DNA from: Chloroherpetonaceae bacterium
Lineage (GTDB): Bacteria; Bacteroidota; Chlorobiia; Chlorobiales; Thermochlorobacteraceae
Assembly: GCA_025056565.1 (NCBI GenBank)
Contig: JANWWA010000001.1
Span: forward strand, 93,966-157,965
Reading direction: 5' to 3'
DNA: 64,000 nucleotides
The notes under the pieces: generated by a model
Seen by the model: only the letters and a program-made list of their open reading frames with translations
Database searches by the model: none
Told to the model about the DNA's origin: nothing
Program-made: the position numbers and the translations under genes
Shown here: piece after piece, positions 27,739 through 35,638 of the stretch
Numbering within the stretch: the first letter of the stretch is position 1
Layout of the letters: each line of letters starts with the position of its first letter

Positions 27739-28305
27739 CTACAATTCGCTTTCCTGCTTGACTTTCAGGACTGCATTGGCTTTGAAGATGCGGTAATGCT
27801 TTAAGTTCTGGTCGCTCTCAAAACCAATGCCGCTTAGTGTCTCTGTTGGTCGCTGAATCGTGACGAACTTATCGGAGCGGATTTTTTGGTCTTTGCTTGT
27901 CCACTTTGCGTATTCGGTTCGGACGGTGGTGCAGTCTCGCGTGCGCATTACAACTTGGTCGAAGACCTCAATATCGTTGTTTGGATAGATGATGCCGCGC
28001 TTGGCATTCAGCTGGGAAGAATGCTGCCCTTGTGCATCATAGAAGTGCACGACGATGTTGCCGTCCAGTCGTTTTTCTGTGTTCGTATTGCCTTCTCTGG
28101 CATACTGCGCTACATGCGGTGCATAAATAGTGGCTTTCATTCTACCTGAATCGGTGAAGACGACTGTGGCTTCCCAAGTCTCTTGCACTGGAAAGTCTTT
28201 GGTGATAATCAGCAGGCTCTGACGGGGCGGCATGGTTCGGCTGCTGCACGAAACCAGCACAGCGGTCAGCATCACTGAAAGCCACCTACCAAGCAGTCGC
28301 TGCAT
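27739..28305 (-). CDS. lptC: LPS-export protein LptC, predicted lipoprotein
   Basis: LptC bridges the inner-membrane LptBFG transporter and periplasmic LptA in lipopolysaccharide export. From the ATG at 28305 the product has 188 residues with a lipoprotein signal (MQRLLGRWLSVMLTAVLVSC); a start at 28386 would add 27 residues before the signal and is unlikely. The beta-jellyroll of the LptC/OstA family is seen in MKATIYAPHVAQYAR, GNIVVHFYDAQGQHSSQLNAKRGIIYPNNDIEVFDQVVM and LSGIGFESDQNLKHYRI. Lipid anchoring instead of a membrane helix is common in Bacteroidetes/Chlorobi. It lies 2 bp upstream of ddl. Confidence 0.85.
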   Translation of the reverse strand: MQRLLGRWLSVMLTAVLVSCSSRTMPPRQSLLIITKDFPVQETWEATVVFTDSGRMKATIYAPHVAQYAREGNTNTEKRLDGNIVVHFYDAQGQHSSQLNAKRGIIYPNNDIEVFDQVVMRTRDCTTVRTEYAKWTSKDQKIRSDKFVTIQRPTETLSGIGFESDQNLKHYRIFKANAVLKVKQESEL

Positions 28306-28392
28306 AGACTTCGGCAGTATTTCTGAACATCTGGACAAGCAAAAAAATTGGCGCAGAACTTTCTGCGCCGTCTGGATTTTTACCAAGCTCAG

Positions 28393-28947
28393 CTACTTGA
28401 TTGCATCTATGACTTTGTAGGTCAAGTTTACGCTCTTGTCGCCGTAAAGCACGGGATTTGCAATTCCACCTTTGCTGATGACCAGTGTGTAGCCTTGCTG
28501 CTGAGCCACTTTTTCAATCGTTTTGGCAATTTTCTCTTCTACTGGTTTTAGTAGCTCGGCTTGCTTTTGCTGCAACGCTGCACTTTTGGCTTGTTCCAAC
28601 TGGCGATACTGTGCCAGTTGCGCTTGCAGCTCTTCTTCCTTTTTCTTCTGCTCTTCGGCGCGCATCATTGTTTTCTTGCGCTCATATTCATCGAAGGCGT
28701 CCTTGAGGTCTTTCTGCTTCTTTTCCAGTTCCTTCATTGCCTGCTGTTGCTCCTTTTCGAGCTTTTCCTTGATAGATTTTGCTTCTGGCAGCTCGGCAAT
28801 CACCTTTTCGACCTCCACAAAGCCCACTCTTTCACTGGCTGGTGGCAATGCAGCTACGCCTAGCATAAAGCCCAGTGCAATACCGAACCCTAACACTGCG
28901 CCCTTTGCAGCGGGAATGTGTTGCAAGCATTCTTTGATAGATGACAT
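28393..28947 (-). CDS. OmpH/Skp-family periplasmic chaperone (copy 2)
   Basis: A 184-residue Skp-like protein that should hold unfolded outer-membrane proteins in the periplasm. An N-terminal hydrophobic segment (about 15-35) acts as signal or anchor. The short beta strand VGFVEVEKVIAELPEAKSIKEKL is followed by a long charged coiled coil (about 60-145, rich in Lys, Glu and Gln) that forms the tentacle, then a C-terminal strand GYTLVISKGGIANPVLYGDKSVNLTYKVI. It follows a second Skp-like gene by 32 bp. The uncleaved-looking signal suggests that this copy may remain membrane-bound, unlike its neighbour. Confidence 0.87.
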   Translation of the reverse strand: MSSIKECLQHIPAAKGAVLGFGIALGFMLGVAALPPASERVGFVEVEKVIAELPEAKSIKEKLEKEQQQAMKELEKKQKDLKDAFDEYERKKTMMRAEEQKKKEEELQAQLAQYRQLEQAKSAALQQKQAELLKPVEEKIAKTIEKVAQQQGYTLVISKGGIANPVLYGDKSVNLTYKVIDAIK

Positions 28948-28979
28948 TTTTCCGTTTGCTCCTCCGTTTTGGTTTAGAT

Positions 28980-29540
28980 TCAGCGATTAGACGATGAGCC
29001 GCCTGAATTGCGGCGAAAAAGACCGGAGAGTTTCTCCAAAACTTTTTTCGTTAGGTTATGCTCTTCACTGGCATAGAGCAGTAGCGTATCAGACGCACGG
29101 TCAAAGACAAAGTCATATCCTTCTGCTACGGCTACTTCCTTTAGCGCCGCAAAAATTCGGTCCTGAATTGGACGCATCAATTCTGACTGCTTGCGGAAGT
29201 ATTCCCCATTTACGCCAAATTTTTGATTTTGATACTCTGTAATCTCTCTTTCAGCAGCAATTAGCTCACTTTGCTTCTGCTTTTTGATTTCTTCGGTATA
29301 GAGAATTTCTCGGGTGCGATATTCCTGAAACATTCTCTCCAGATTTTCTCGCTTTTTTTTGATATCTGCCTGCCACTCGTTGGAGAGCGCTTCCAGCTTC
29401 CGTTTTGCGTCTTGCGCTTCGGGTAAGGCGTCAATAATCACTTGCGAATCAATGAAGCCAATTTTCTGCGACTGCTGTGCCGCCACTGGACTTATCATCA
29501 CCCCAAGCCACAAGACCGCACATATCCACGCCCACCTCAT
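28980..29540 (-). CDS. OmpH/Skp-family periplasmic chaperone (copy 1)
   Basis: A 186-residue Skp-like chaperone with a normal signal peptide (MRWAWICAVLWLGVMISPVAAQ). The core has KIGFIDSQVIIDALPEAQDAKRKLEAL, a coiled coil of about 75 residues and the C-terminal strand GYDFVFDRASDTLLLYASEEHNLTKKVLEKL. It is the first gene of the skp-skp-lptC-ddl run on the minus strand. In related genomes bamA usually precedes this pair; here the upstream neighbour is a divergent lipoprotein gene, so bamA is elsewhere. Confidence 0.9.
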   Translation of the reverse strand: MRWAWICAVLWLGVMISPVAAQQSQKIGFIDSQVIIDALPEAQDAKRKLEALSNEWQADIKKKRENLERMFQEYRTREILYTEEIKKQKQSELIAAEREITEYQNQKFGVNGEYFRKQSELMRPIQDRIFAALKEVAVAEGYDFVFDRASDTLLLYASEEHNLTKKVLEKLSGLFRRNSGGSSSNR

Positions 29541-29653
29541 CGTTCATTTATCTCCGCTAAAAATTTTGAGCCGTGAAGGTAGCAAAAAATTTTGCTTTCT
29601 TCAAGTCAAAATAAACAAAATGTGAGCGATTTGGCTGCTTGATATATGCAACT

Positions 29654-29683
29654 TTTGTCCTTACAGCACATACACTATATTTG
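29654..29683 (+). promoter_or_regulatory. Bacteroidetes/Chlorobi-type promoter
   Basis: TTTG (29654-29657), an 18-nt spacer and TATATTTG (29676-29683) match the TTTG/TAnnTTTG consensus recognised by the primary sigma factor in Bacteroidetes. It lies 66 bp upstream of the lipoprotein ATG at 29750, which also has GGAGG at 29735-29739. Confidence 0.6.
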
Positions 29684-29749
29684 TCTGCCTATGATTTCAA
29701 AGGCAGATGTAGCTATACATCTTCACCAACCAAATGGAGGTAACTAGTT

Positions 29750-30340
29750 ATGAGACCCTTTCTATCTCTCTTTCTCGCTGTTTCCCTTGTAACTGCTGCA
29801 ATTGGCTGTGGCGGCGGTGGCGCAGCTAAGCAAGCCGAAGATGAATTCACGGAAGTCAAGCAGATGGCGCCTGAGCTTTACGAGTTAGCGGAGCGCATCA
29901 ATAAGAAGGGTGGCATTGCTGAGGTTTCTTACTCAGAATCTCCGCGTCAGGACTTTGCTGAGCAGAAAGCCGTGATGGAATGCCAGCGCAAAATTTCTGA
30001 GCGCTATGAAGCAAAGGTTCAGACCCTCACCAAGAAGTTCGCCGAAGAAATTAGTGGTAACACTTCTGCGGGCGGTCCTGAAATCAACGAAGCCTTCACG
30101 AATGTGATGAAAGTATCCAGCAAGAATGTTTTGCAAGGCGCTACAAAGCTTGCTCCGCCAAAAGTCTACAAGAAGAAAGACGGCAACTACCGCGTCTATG
30201 TCGTCTATGGTATGGATCCTGATATGCTCAATCAGTCTATCATTGACCAAACCAAGACCAATCCGAAGCTCTACGAACGCTTCCGCGCTTCTCAGGCATA
30301 CAAGGAACTTGAGAAAGAAATGGCTGAATACGAAAAGTAA
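29750..30340 (+). CDS. LPP20-like lipoprotein
   Basis: A 196-residue predicted lipoprotein (signal MRPFLSLFLAVSLVTAAIGC, lipid-modified Cys20). After a Gly-rich spacer the mature part resembles the LPP20 family: GIAEVSYSESPRQDFAEQKAVMECQRKISERYEAKVQ, then KKDGNYRVYVVYGMD. In this family an N-terminal helix packs on a small beta sheet; several members are surface or outer-membrane proteins, but the function is not known. It has its own promoter (29654-29683), a good ribosome-binding site and its own terminator (30364-30394), so it is monocistronic and probably well expressed. Confidence 0.7.
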   Translation: MRPFLSLFLAVSLVTAAIGCGGGGAAKQAEDEFTEVKQMAPELYELAERINKKGGIAEVSYSESPRQDFAEQKAVMECQRKISERYEAKVQTLTKKFAEEISGNTSAGGPEINEAFTNVMKVSSKNVLQGATKLAPPKVYKKKDGNYRVYVVYGMDPDMLNQSIIDQTKTNPKLYERFRASQAYKELEKEMAEYEK

Positions 30341-30363
30341 GCCAAGTCTGTCACCGCCGTCTC

Positions 30364-30394
30364 GGAGGGCAGAATCTCTGCCCTCCCTTTTCTA
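30364..30394 (+). terminator. Rho-independent terminator of the LPP20-like gene
   Basis: GGAGGGCAGA (30364-30373) and TCTGCCCTCC (30377-30386) form a perfect 10-bp stem with a 3-nt loop, followed by CTTTTCTA. It lies 24 bp after the stop and 27 bp before the next gene. Confidence 0.88.
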
Positions 30395-30420
30395 ATTTTT
30401 AACACTCTATCACTGCTGCA

Positions 30421-31284
30421 ATGTCACAGCCTTTTGTCTGGCTCCTTTCTTTGCTTGCCTTTGCTTTCCCTGCAGTCAGTCGTGCGCAAGTGTATCCAGA
30501 GTGGTTTCTCTATCCATCACGCTATCCTAACACTGTGATTGGCTTTACATACAACCGCACCCCAGCGGAAATTGATGCAGCCAGAATGTATTGCGTCTAT
30601 CGTGAATGCATTGCCAGCGGCACTTACATTGTCTATACCAATGAGCAAAACGACCAGTTTTTAATCCATAGCGACTACTACTATTACTTTCCAGATAGCC
30701 TTTTGCAAGTGGTTCAAGACCGCCTCTATCAAATTGACTGCTTCATTACCAGTGTGGCGCGGCGTGATATGGCTTGTCTTTTTTCTCTGGATTCCACCCT
30801 TAGTGTGCCACGTAAGTTTCTTGACATCAAAACTTTGCCAGAACCTGATTGGATACAAAAACGCTTCTGGATACAGGATGGCTACCTTTATGGCGTTGGA
30901 TTTTACCCATCTCGCGGTGCAAAGAATGATGCGTGGAAGACTGCCGAGGAGCAGGCAATGTTTGCTCTCCTTACCAATACTGCTGTAAAACTATACTCCA
31001 TTCGAATTGATATCCGCAGCACAGTGCCCAGTGAGCGCCTGTATGAGACCGCCACTGCTCTCAAGCTCAAGTTTCAGCTCCGTAACATTGAGGTTGTGGA
31101 GCGCTGGAATTCACTCAAGGATGAAATGTTCTATGTGCTGGTGCGCATCAAACAATCTGACCTGCGCTCACCTTTTCTTGTGTCCCGTACTCCTGTTCGT
31201 AGAGATTCGCTTCGCGCAAAACTTACGCCTACTCACCAAGCACCATCTCGCAAGAATCCGACTCGTTTTCCCTCTAAGCCCTAA
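30421..31284 (+). CDS. Exported protein distantly like LPP20
   Basis: A 287-residue protein with a signal peptide (MSQPFVWLLSLLAFAFPAVSRA). I do not recognise it firmly. The centre, DGYLYGVGFYPSRGAKNDAWKTAEEQAMFALLTNTAVKLYS, has the pattern of the LPP20/DUF400-type unit also seen in the lipoprotein just upstream, followed by RNIEVVERWNSLKDEMFYVLVRIK, which fits its closing strand. The first part (EWFLYPSRYPNTVIGFTY) looks like a divergent repeat of the same unit. The tail is basic and low in complexity. It is 80 bp downstream of the LPP20-like gene but separated from it by a strong terminator. Confidence 0.6.
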   Translation: MSQPFVWLLSLLAFAFPAVSRAQVYPEWFLYPSRYPNTVIGFTYNRTPAEIDAARMYCVYRECIASGTYIVYTNEQNDQFLIHSDYYYYFPDSLLQVVQDRLYQIDCFITSVARRDMACLFSLDSTLSVPRKFLDIKTLPEPDWIQKRFWIQDGYLYGVGFYPSRGAKNDAWKTAEEQAMFALLTNTAVKLYSIRIDIRSTVPSERLYETATALKLKFQLRNIEVVERWNSLKDEMFYVLVRIKQSDLRSPFLVSRTPVRRDSLRAKLTPTHQAPSRKNPTRFPSKP

Positions 31285-31388
31285 GCCATCTGAAAGTTGC
31301 CCCTACCATTTTCACCCTACCTTTTTCGTATCTTTCATTTGCCTAGCCCGTTGCGCAGCCAGCGTTTTACATTCGTGGGAACTTTACT

Positions 31389-32612
31389 ATGAGTAACACA
31401 TCTTCGTTCGTCATTCTCTTTTTCACCGTTTTTCTTGACCTTATTGGCTTTGGCATTGTTCTCCCACTTCTGCCGAACTATGCGCGTGAGTTAGGCGCTT
31501 CGCCTTTGCTGATTGGCATAGTTGCTGGTAGCTACTCTTTGATGCAATTCTTTTCTGCGCCTCTATGGGGCACGATTAGCGACAGAATCGGTCGCCGCCC
31601 TGTGATTCTAATCAGCGTGGCGACTTCGACTGTCTCTTACCTTATTTTCTCGCAATCGCACACAGTCTGGCTTTTGCTCCTCTCACGCATATTAGCAGGC
31701 ATTGGCTCAGCAAACGTAGGGGTTACACAGGCTTACATTGCCGATATCACCACTCTCGAGAATCGCTCCAAGTCACTGGGCATTTTAGGCGCTGCATTTG
31801 GACTTGGCTTCGTGTTAGGGCCGCCGATTGGCGGTATAGTTAAATCTGCATATGGTATCGAAGCAGTTGGCTACATTGCTGCACTTCTTACAGGCCTGGA
31901 CTTGCTTCTAGCGTATTTCTTGCTACCAGAGTCGCTCAAAGAAAAAAAGTCTGGCTCAATGCGCCTTACTTTTCTGCAGATAGATAAGATGGCCAGCGCT
32001 TTCCAACACCCTGCACTCAGTCGTCTCCTTATTATTGGTTTTTGCTTCGTATTTGCTTTCGTCAATATGCAAATTTCTGTGCCACTGCTTTGGAGAGAGC
32101 ATTACGCACTCACAGACAAGGCAATTGGCTACCTTTTTGCGCTTGTTGGCATTATTTCTGTGATTGTGCAGGGTGGGCTAATTGGTCGGCTCTCACGCCA
32201 CTTTGGAGAACGCAAAGTTCTAACGGCAGGGCTTGCCACAATGTGCGTCGGTATCACCCTCATTCCATTTGTGCCTGAAGGCTGGCTTTTCCCAGCTGGT
32301 CTTTTCGTACTTACACTGCTTGCTATTGGGAATGGGTTAGTTACGCCGGTCAACACTTCGCTTATCTCGCTCTATGCGAAGCCAGAGGAGCAAGGGGAGC
32401 TTCTGGGCGTTGCGCAGTCAATTGGTTCACTCGGACGCATCTTAGGACCGCTTTCTGGAAGCCTTTTTTATGGTTTAGACCCTCATGCGCCGTATTTAGT
32501 TGGTGGCTCATTTTTGCTTGTCGGGCTTTTCCTTTCCCTCGCTCTGTTCTCACTTGAACTTGCGCCGCCCTTGCAAGCGGCGCGTGTGTCTGCTGAAGCT
32601 CAAGCCAGATAA
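31389..32612 (+). CDS. MFS drug efflux transporter (TetA-like)
   Basis: A 407-residue proton-coupled exporter with 12 predicted membrane segments. MFS motif A is GTISDRIGRRPVI in loop 2-3 and motif C is visible as GAAFGLGFVLGPPIGG in helix 5, which marks antiporters. The N-terminus FFTVFLDLIGFGIVLPLLPNYA is typical of the TetA/DHA1 subgroup, which moves tetracyclines or other small drugs; the real substrate here is unknown and no TetR-type regulator is adjacent. The 3' end overlaps the convergent UspA gene by 13 bp. Confidence 0.88.
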   Translation: MSNTSSFVILFFTVFLDLIGFGIVLPLLPNYARELGASPLLIGIVAGSYSLMQFFSAPLWGTISDRIGRRPVILISVATSTVSYLIFSQSHTVWLLLLSRILAGIGSANVGVTQAYIADITTLENRSKSLGILGAAFGLGFVLGPPIGGIVKSAYGIEAVGYIAALLTGLDLLLAYFLLPESLKEKKSGSMRLTFLQIDKMASAFQHPALSRLLIIGFCFVFAFVNMQISVPLLWREHYALTDKAIGYLFALVGIISVIVQGGLIGRLSRHFGERKVLTAGLATMCVGITLIPFVPEGWLFPAGLFVLTLLAIGNGLVTPVNTSLISLYAKPEEQGELLGVAQSIGSLGRILGPLSGSLFYGLDPHAPYLVGGSFLLVGLFLSLALFSLELAPPLQAARVSAEAQAR

Positions 32613-33478
32613 GTTCTATCTGCACGACTTAGTTCGTAGCGGAACGCAGGCGTTGGGATTTTAATTGTCATCACAGGGATAGGACTACGCTCTGAGACGC
32701 TTTCTGCAATGCTGGGATTGATTAGCTCACTGATTCGCGTGCGCTCATGCGTGGGTAATGCAATCAGGTCCGCTTCAATATCCTCGGCAAAGTTCAAGAC
32801 TCCAATTTCTTCGCTCTCGTCGTTGTAGATGTTGATAGTGTAGTTCTTAGGCTTCACTTGCTCTACGAAGTCGCGTAGGAGCTTATTTGCAAATCGCGTG
32901 CTTTCAAATCGGGCTTGGGTATTGATGCGGACAAGATGAATCTTCGCTCCGAACAGCTCAGCAAAGTGCTGCACCGCCCCGAAGGCCTCTACAGCTTCTT
33001 GATAAAAATTTGAGGCAAACACAATGTTGCGAAAGTTCATCGCTTGATGCTCATGCTTAATACTGAGCACAGGGCAAGGCGCATGGTGAATGACGCGCTC
33101 TGTTACTGAGCCAATAAAAATTTTGCGTAACCCCGTGATGCCATGCGACCCCATCACAATGAGGTCAATTGATTTGTCGCTAGCGTATTGACAAATCATC
33201 TGATATGCTGAGCCTTGCTCGACTGCAATTTGGACGGGCAATTCTGCTAGCGGTGGCTCTTGCGAGAGCGCTTTGAGTTTCTGATATGTTTCACCTACCA
33301 CACGCTGGCGCTCTTCCATATTCCACATCTCGTGCGCCGCACTGAACGCATACTGCGGCATATCGACCACATGTATTAGGTGCAGCGCCGCTTTAAGCTT
33401 CTTTGCAAGTGAAACCGCCGCCTCCATCGCCCAATCAGAGTGCTTGGAAAAATCGGTTGGAACGAGGATGGTTTTCAT
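32600..33478 (-). CDS. Tandem universal stress protein (UspA family)
   Basis: A 292-residue protein with two Usp domains. The first (1-145) has a complete ATP-binding loop, GSHGITGLRKIFIGSVTERV, with the G-2x-G-9x-GS spacing. The second (about 148-280) lacks the glycines (LPTHERTRISELINPSIAESV), so it probably serves dimerisation or another role. Usp proteins respond to stress, energy state or growth arrest, but no specific function can be assigned. The gene overlaps the convergent MFS gene at its 3' end. Confidence 0.88.
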   Translation of the reverse strand: MKTILVPTDFSKHSDWAMEAAVSLAKKLKAALHLIHVVDMPQYAFSAAHEMWNMEERQRVVGETYQKLKALSQEPPLAELPVQIAVEQGSAYQMICQYASDKSIDLIVMGSHGITGLRKIFIGSVTERVIHHAPCPVLSIKHEHQAMNFRNIVFASNFYQEAVEAFGAVQHFAELFGAKIHLVRINTQARFESTRFANKLLRDFVEQVKPKNYTINIYNDESEEIGVLNFAEDIEADLIALPTHERTRISELINPSIAESVSERSPIPVMTIKIPTPAFRYELSRADRTYLA

Positions 33479-33596
33479 AGCAACCCCCTGAGAGAAGTGA
33501 TGTTGAAAAAACTGCTTGCCTTTCGGCAGTTGTGAATTTTGAAAAAAGTTTTAGAAAAGCGAAACCGTAAGTTTTCCAGTGCAAGTTTAACTGTTC

Positions 33597-33618
33597 CTCT
33601 CCCACTTCAATAGGAGAG
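33597..33618. repeat. CTCTCC/GGAGAG palindrome, repeat copy 2
   Basis: CTCTCC (33597-33602) and GGAGAG (33613-33618) flank a 10-nt loop in the gap between recN and the UspA gene. It resembles the palindromes at 6314-6331 and 55346-55378. No T run follows, so a terminator role is uncertain. Confidence 0.45.
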
Positions 33619-33703
33619 AGACATGCATTAAATGACTTTTCTCTCTTTTGCGGGGAACGAAGCGGCGCAGACGCTAAAATTCGCAGGGTGCTCAGCTCAT
33701 CTT

Positions 33704-35464
33704 TCAATCGGTTTTCTCTTCTTCCAGCACTCTACTTGCCTTGACACTTTCAGGCACCATTGTGCTTGCTGCAATTAGCTCCTGTGCAGACCTTAGTGCC
33801 GCATCAGTTACCTCTGAGCCAGATAACAAGCGTGCGACTTCATACTGGTGTGCCTCACTGCTTAGGCGTTCTACTCGCGAGACCGTGCGACCGCCTACCA
33901 ATTCTTTGCGCACTTGAAAATGCATATCAGCCAGCGCTGCAATCTGCGGCAGATGCGTGATGGCGATAATTTGATGGTAGCGTGACAGGTCTTTCATACT
34001 TAGACCTACGGTCTGCGCTATTTTGCCGCTAATGCCAGTGTCAATTTCATCAAACACCAAAATGGGCAGTCGGTCTGACTTTGCCAGCACACTTTTGAGT
34101 GCCAACATAACACGCGATACCTCGCCGCCAGACGCTACTTTCACCAGCGGCTTTACATCTTCACCAAGGTTGGTAGAAAGCTTGAATTCTATGCGGTCTA
34201 TGCCTGTAGCAAATGCGGCGTAGCGTTTGTCTCCGTATCGCAAGTCCCCATCTTGACGCTCCTCACGGCTGAGCTCAACCTCGAACTTGGCATGGGGAAT
34301 ACCGAGTTTGCGCAGCTCTTCAATAATAGCTCGGCTCAGTCGCTTAGCGGTCTCTTGTCGTTTCTGTGAGAGTCTCAGGGCAACTTCCAGTAGAGAGGCA
34401 TGGCGCTGCTCCAGCTCTTTTTCACGCTTTGCAATTTCTTCTGAAAAATTTGTTGCAACACTTAACTCTGCTCCAATTCTCTGCCGATAGGCAATCACTT
34501 CTCGCAGCGATTTGCCTGCGCCATACTTTTTCTTCAATGCTTGCAGGGCTGATAGCCGCTCTCGCACCTCTTCCAGACGCTCCGCATTAAACTCTAAGCG
34601 GGAGTTGTAGCTTTGCACAAACTTATTGATTTCATCAACCAAAACCTGTGCTGAGCGCGCATCGGCTGCGACATCTGAAAAGCTTTTATCAATGCGTGAC
34701 AAGTCTTGCAACAGGTTGCGCACTTGCACCAGACGATTGTGCACTGAGTCATCTGAGCTGTAGAGAATCTCATGGATGTGGCTGGTAACGGAAAACAGTT
34801 TTTCGGAGTTCTCCAGCACATTCATTTCAGTTATCAGCTCCTCTTCTTCGTTTTCCTCAGGCGAGACGGCATCAATTTCTCGGATTTGAAACTCCCAGAG
34901 CGATTTTTTCTCAAACAAATCTTTTTCTTGCTGGCGCAGTGCAGCTAAGTTCTTTTGGCTTTCCCGATATGCTGCCAGCTCAGCTTGATACTCTTCTACC
35001 AAGCCCCCTAAACCGCCGTATTCATCTAAAAGGCGCTGATGCGTCTCCACGCGCAAGAGCGATTGATGTTCGTGTTGCCCATGCAGGTCAATAGAGAGTT
35101 CCCCTACAGCTTTAAGTAAAGCCAGCGTGGCAGGTGAGTCATTGATAAAGCAGCGTGATTGACCTTTGGCAGAAATCTCACGCCGCAAAATCATTTCATC
35201 ACGATACTCGTGGTGGTGTTCCAGTAGAAGATGTTTGACACGCTCATTGTTTGAGGCATCAATCACCGCTTCAATGATTGCTTTGTCAGCCTCTTTGCGC
35301 ACCACATCATAGCTTGCACGGTCGCCTAAGACTAAGCTGAGCGCACCAATCAAGATTGATTTACCCGCTCCTGTCTCACCTGTAATGATATTCAGCCCGC
35401 TGCCAAATTCAATCGTTAGCTCATCAATCAGCGCAAAATTTTTGATGTAAAGCGTTTTCAGCAT
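33704..35464 (-). CDS. recN: DNA repair protein RecN
   Basis: An SMC-like ATPase that helps hold broken DNA ends together during recombinational repair. The 586 residues start with IKNFALIDELTIEFGSGLNIITGETGAGKS (Walker A at 30-37), then a long coiled coil (about 150-370) and the C-terminal ATPase half with the signature VASGGEVSRVMLALKSVL, Walker B PILVFDEIDTGISG and ITHLPQIAALAD. Length and order match RecN. It stands alone here; a start codon at 35464 directly precedes the conserved LKTLYIKNFALI. Confidence 0.96.
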   Translation of the reverse strand: MLKTLYIKNFALIDELTIEFGSGLNIITGETGAGKSILIGALSLVLGDRASYDVVRKEADKAIIEAVIDASNNERVKHLLLEHHHEYRDEMILRREISAKGQSRCFINDSPATLALLKAVGELSIDLHGQHEHQSLLRVETHQRLLDEYGGLGGLVEEYQAELAAYRESQKNLAALRQQEKDLFEKKSLWEFQIREIDAVSPEENEEEELITEMNVLENSEKLFSVTSHIHEILYSSDDSVHNRLVQVRNLLQDLSRIDKSFSDVAADARSAQVLVDEINKFVQSYNSRLEFNAERLEEVRERLSALQALKKKYGAGKSLREVIAYRQRIGAELSVATNFSEEIAKREKELEQRHASLLEVALRLSQKRQETAKRLSRAIIEELRKLGIPHAKFEVELSREERQDGDLRYGDKRYAAFATGIDRIEFKLSTNLGEDVKPLVKVASGGEVSRVMLALKSVLAKSDRLPILVFDEIDTGISGKIAQTVGLSMKDLSRYHQIIAITHLPQIAALADMHFQVRKELVGGRTVSRVERLSSEAHQYEVARLLSGSEVTDAALRSAQELIAASTMVPESVKASRVLEEEKTD

Positions 35465-35638
35465 AGCCTAAACCTATGCGGGGGATTTTGTTTGTCGTTG
35501 TCTCTGGCTCAAATATAAAGCATTCATAGCGGATAACTCTGAGGCGAATCTGCAGCCACAAAGTGCATCTCTTTTTTGCCCTTGTCGGAATCAGGGCAGC
35601 GATGTAGTTGCACACACATTGCTCGGCAACTTATCCGC

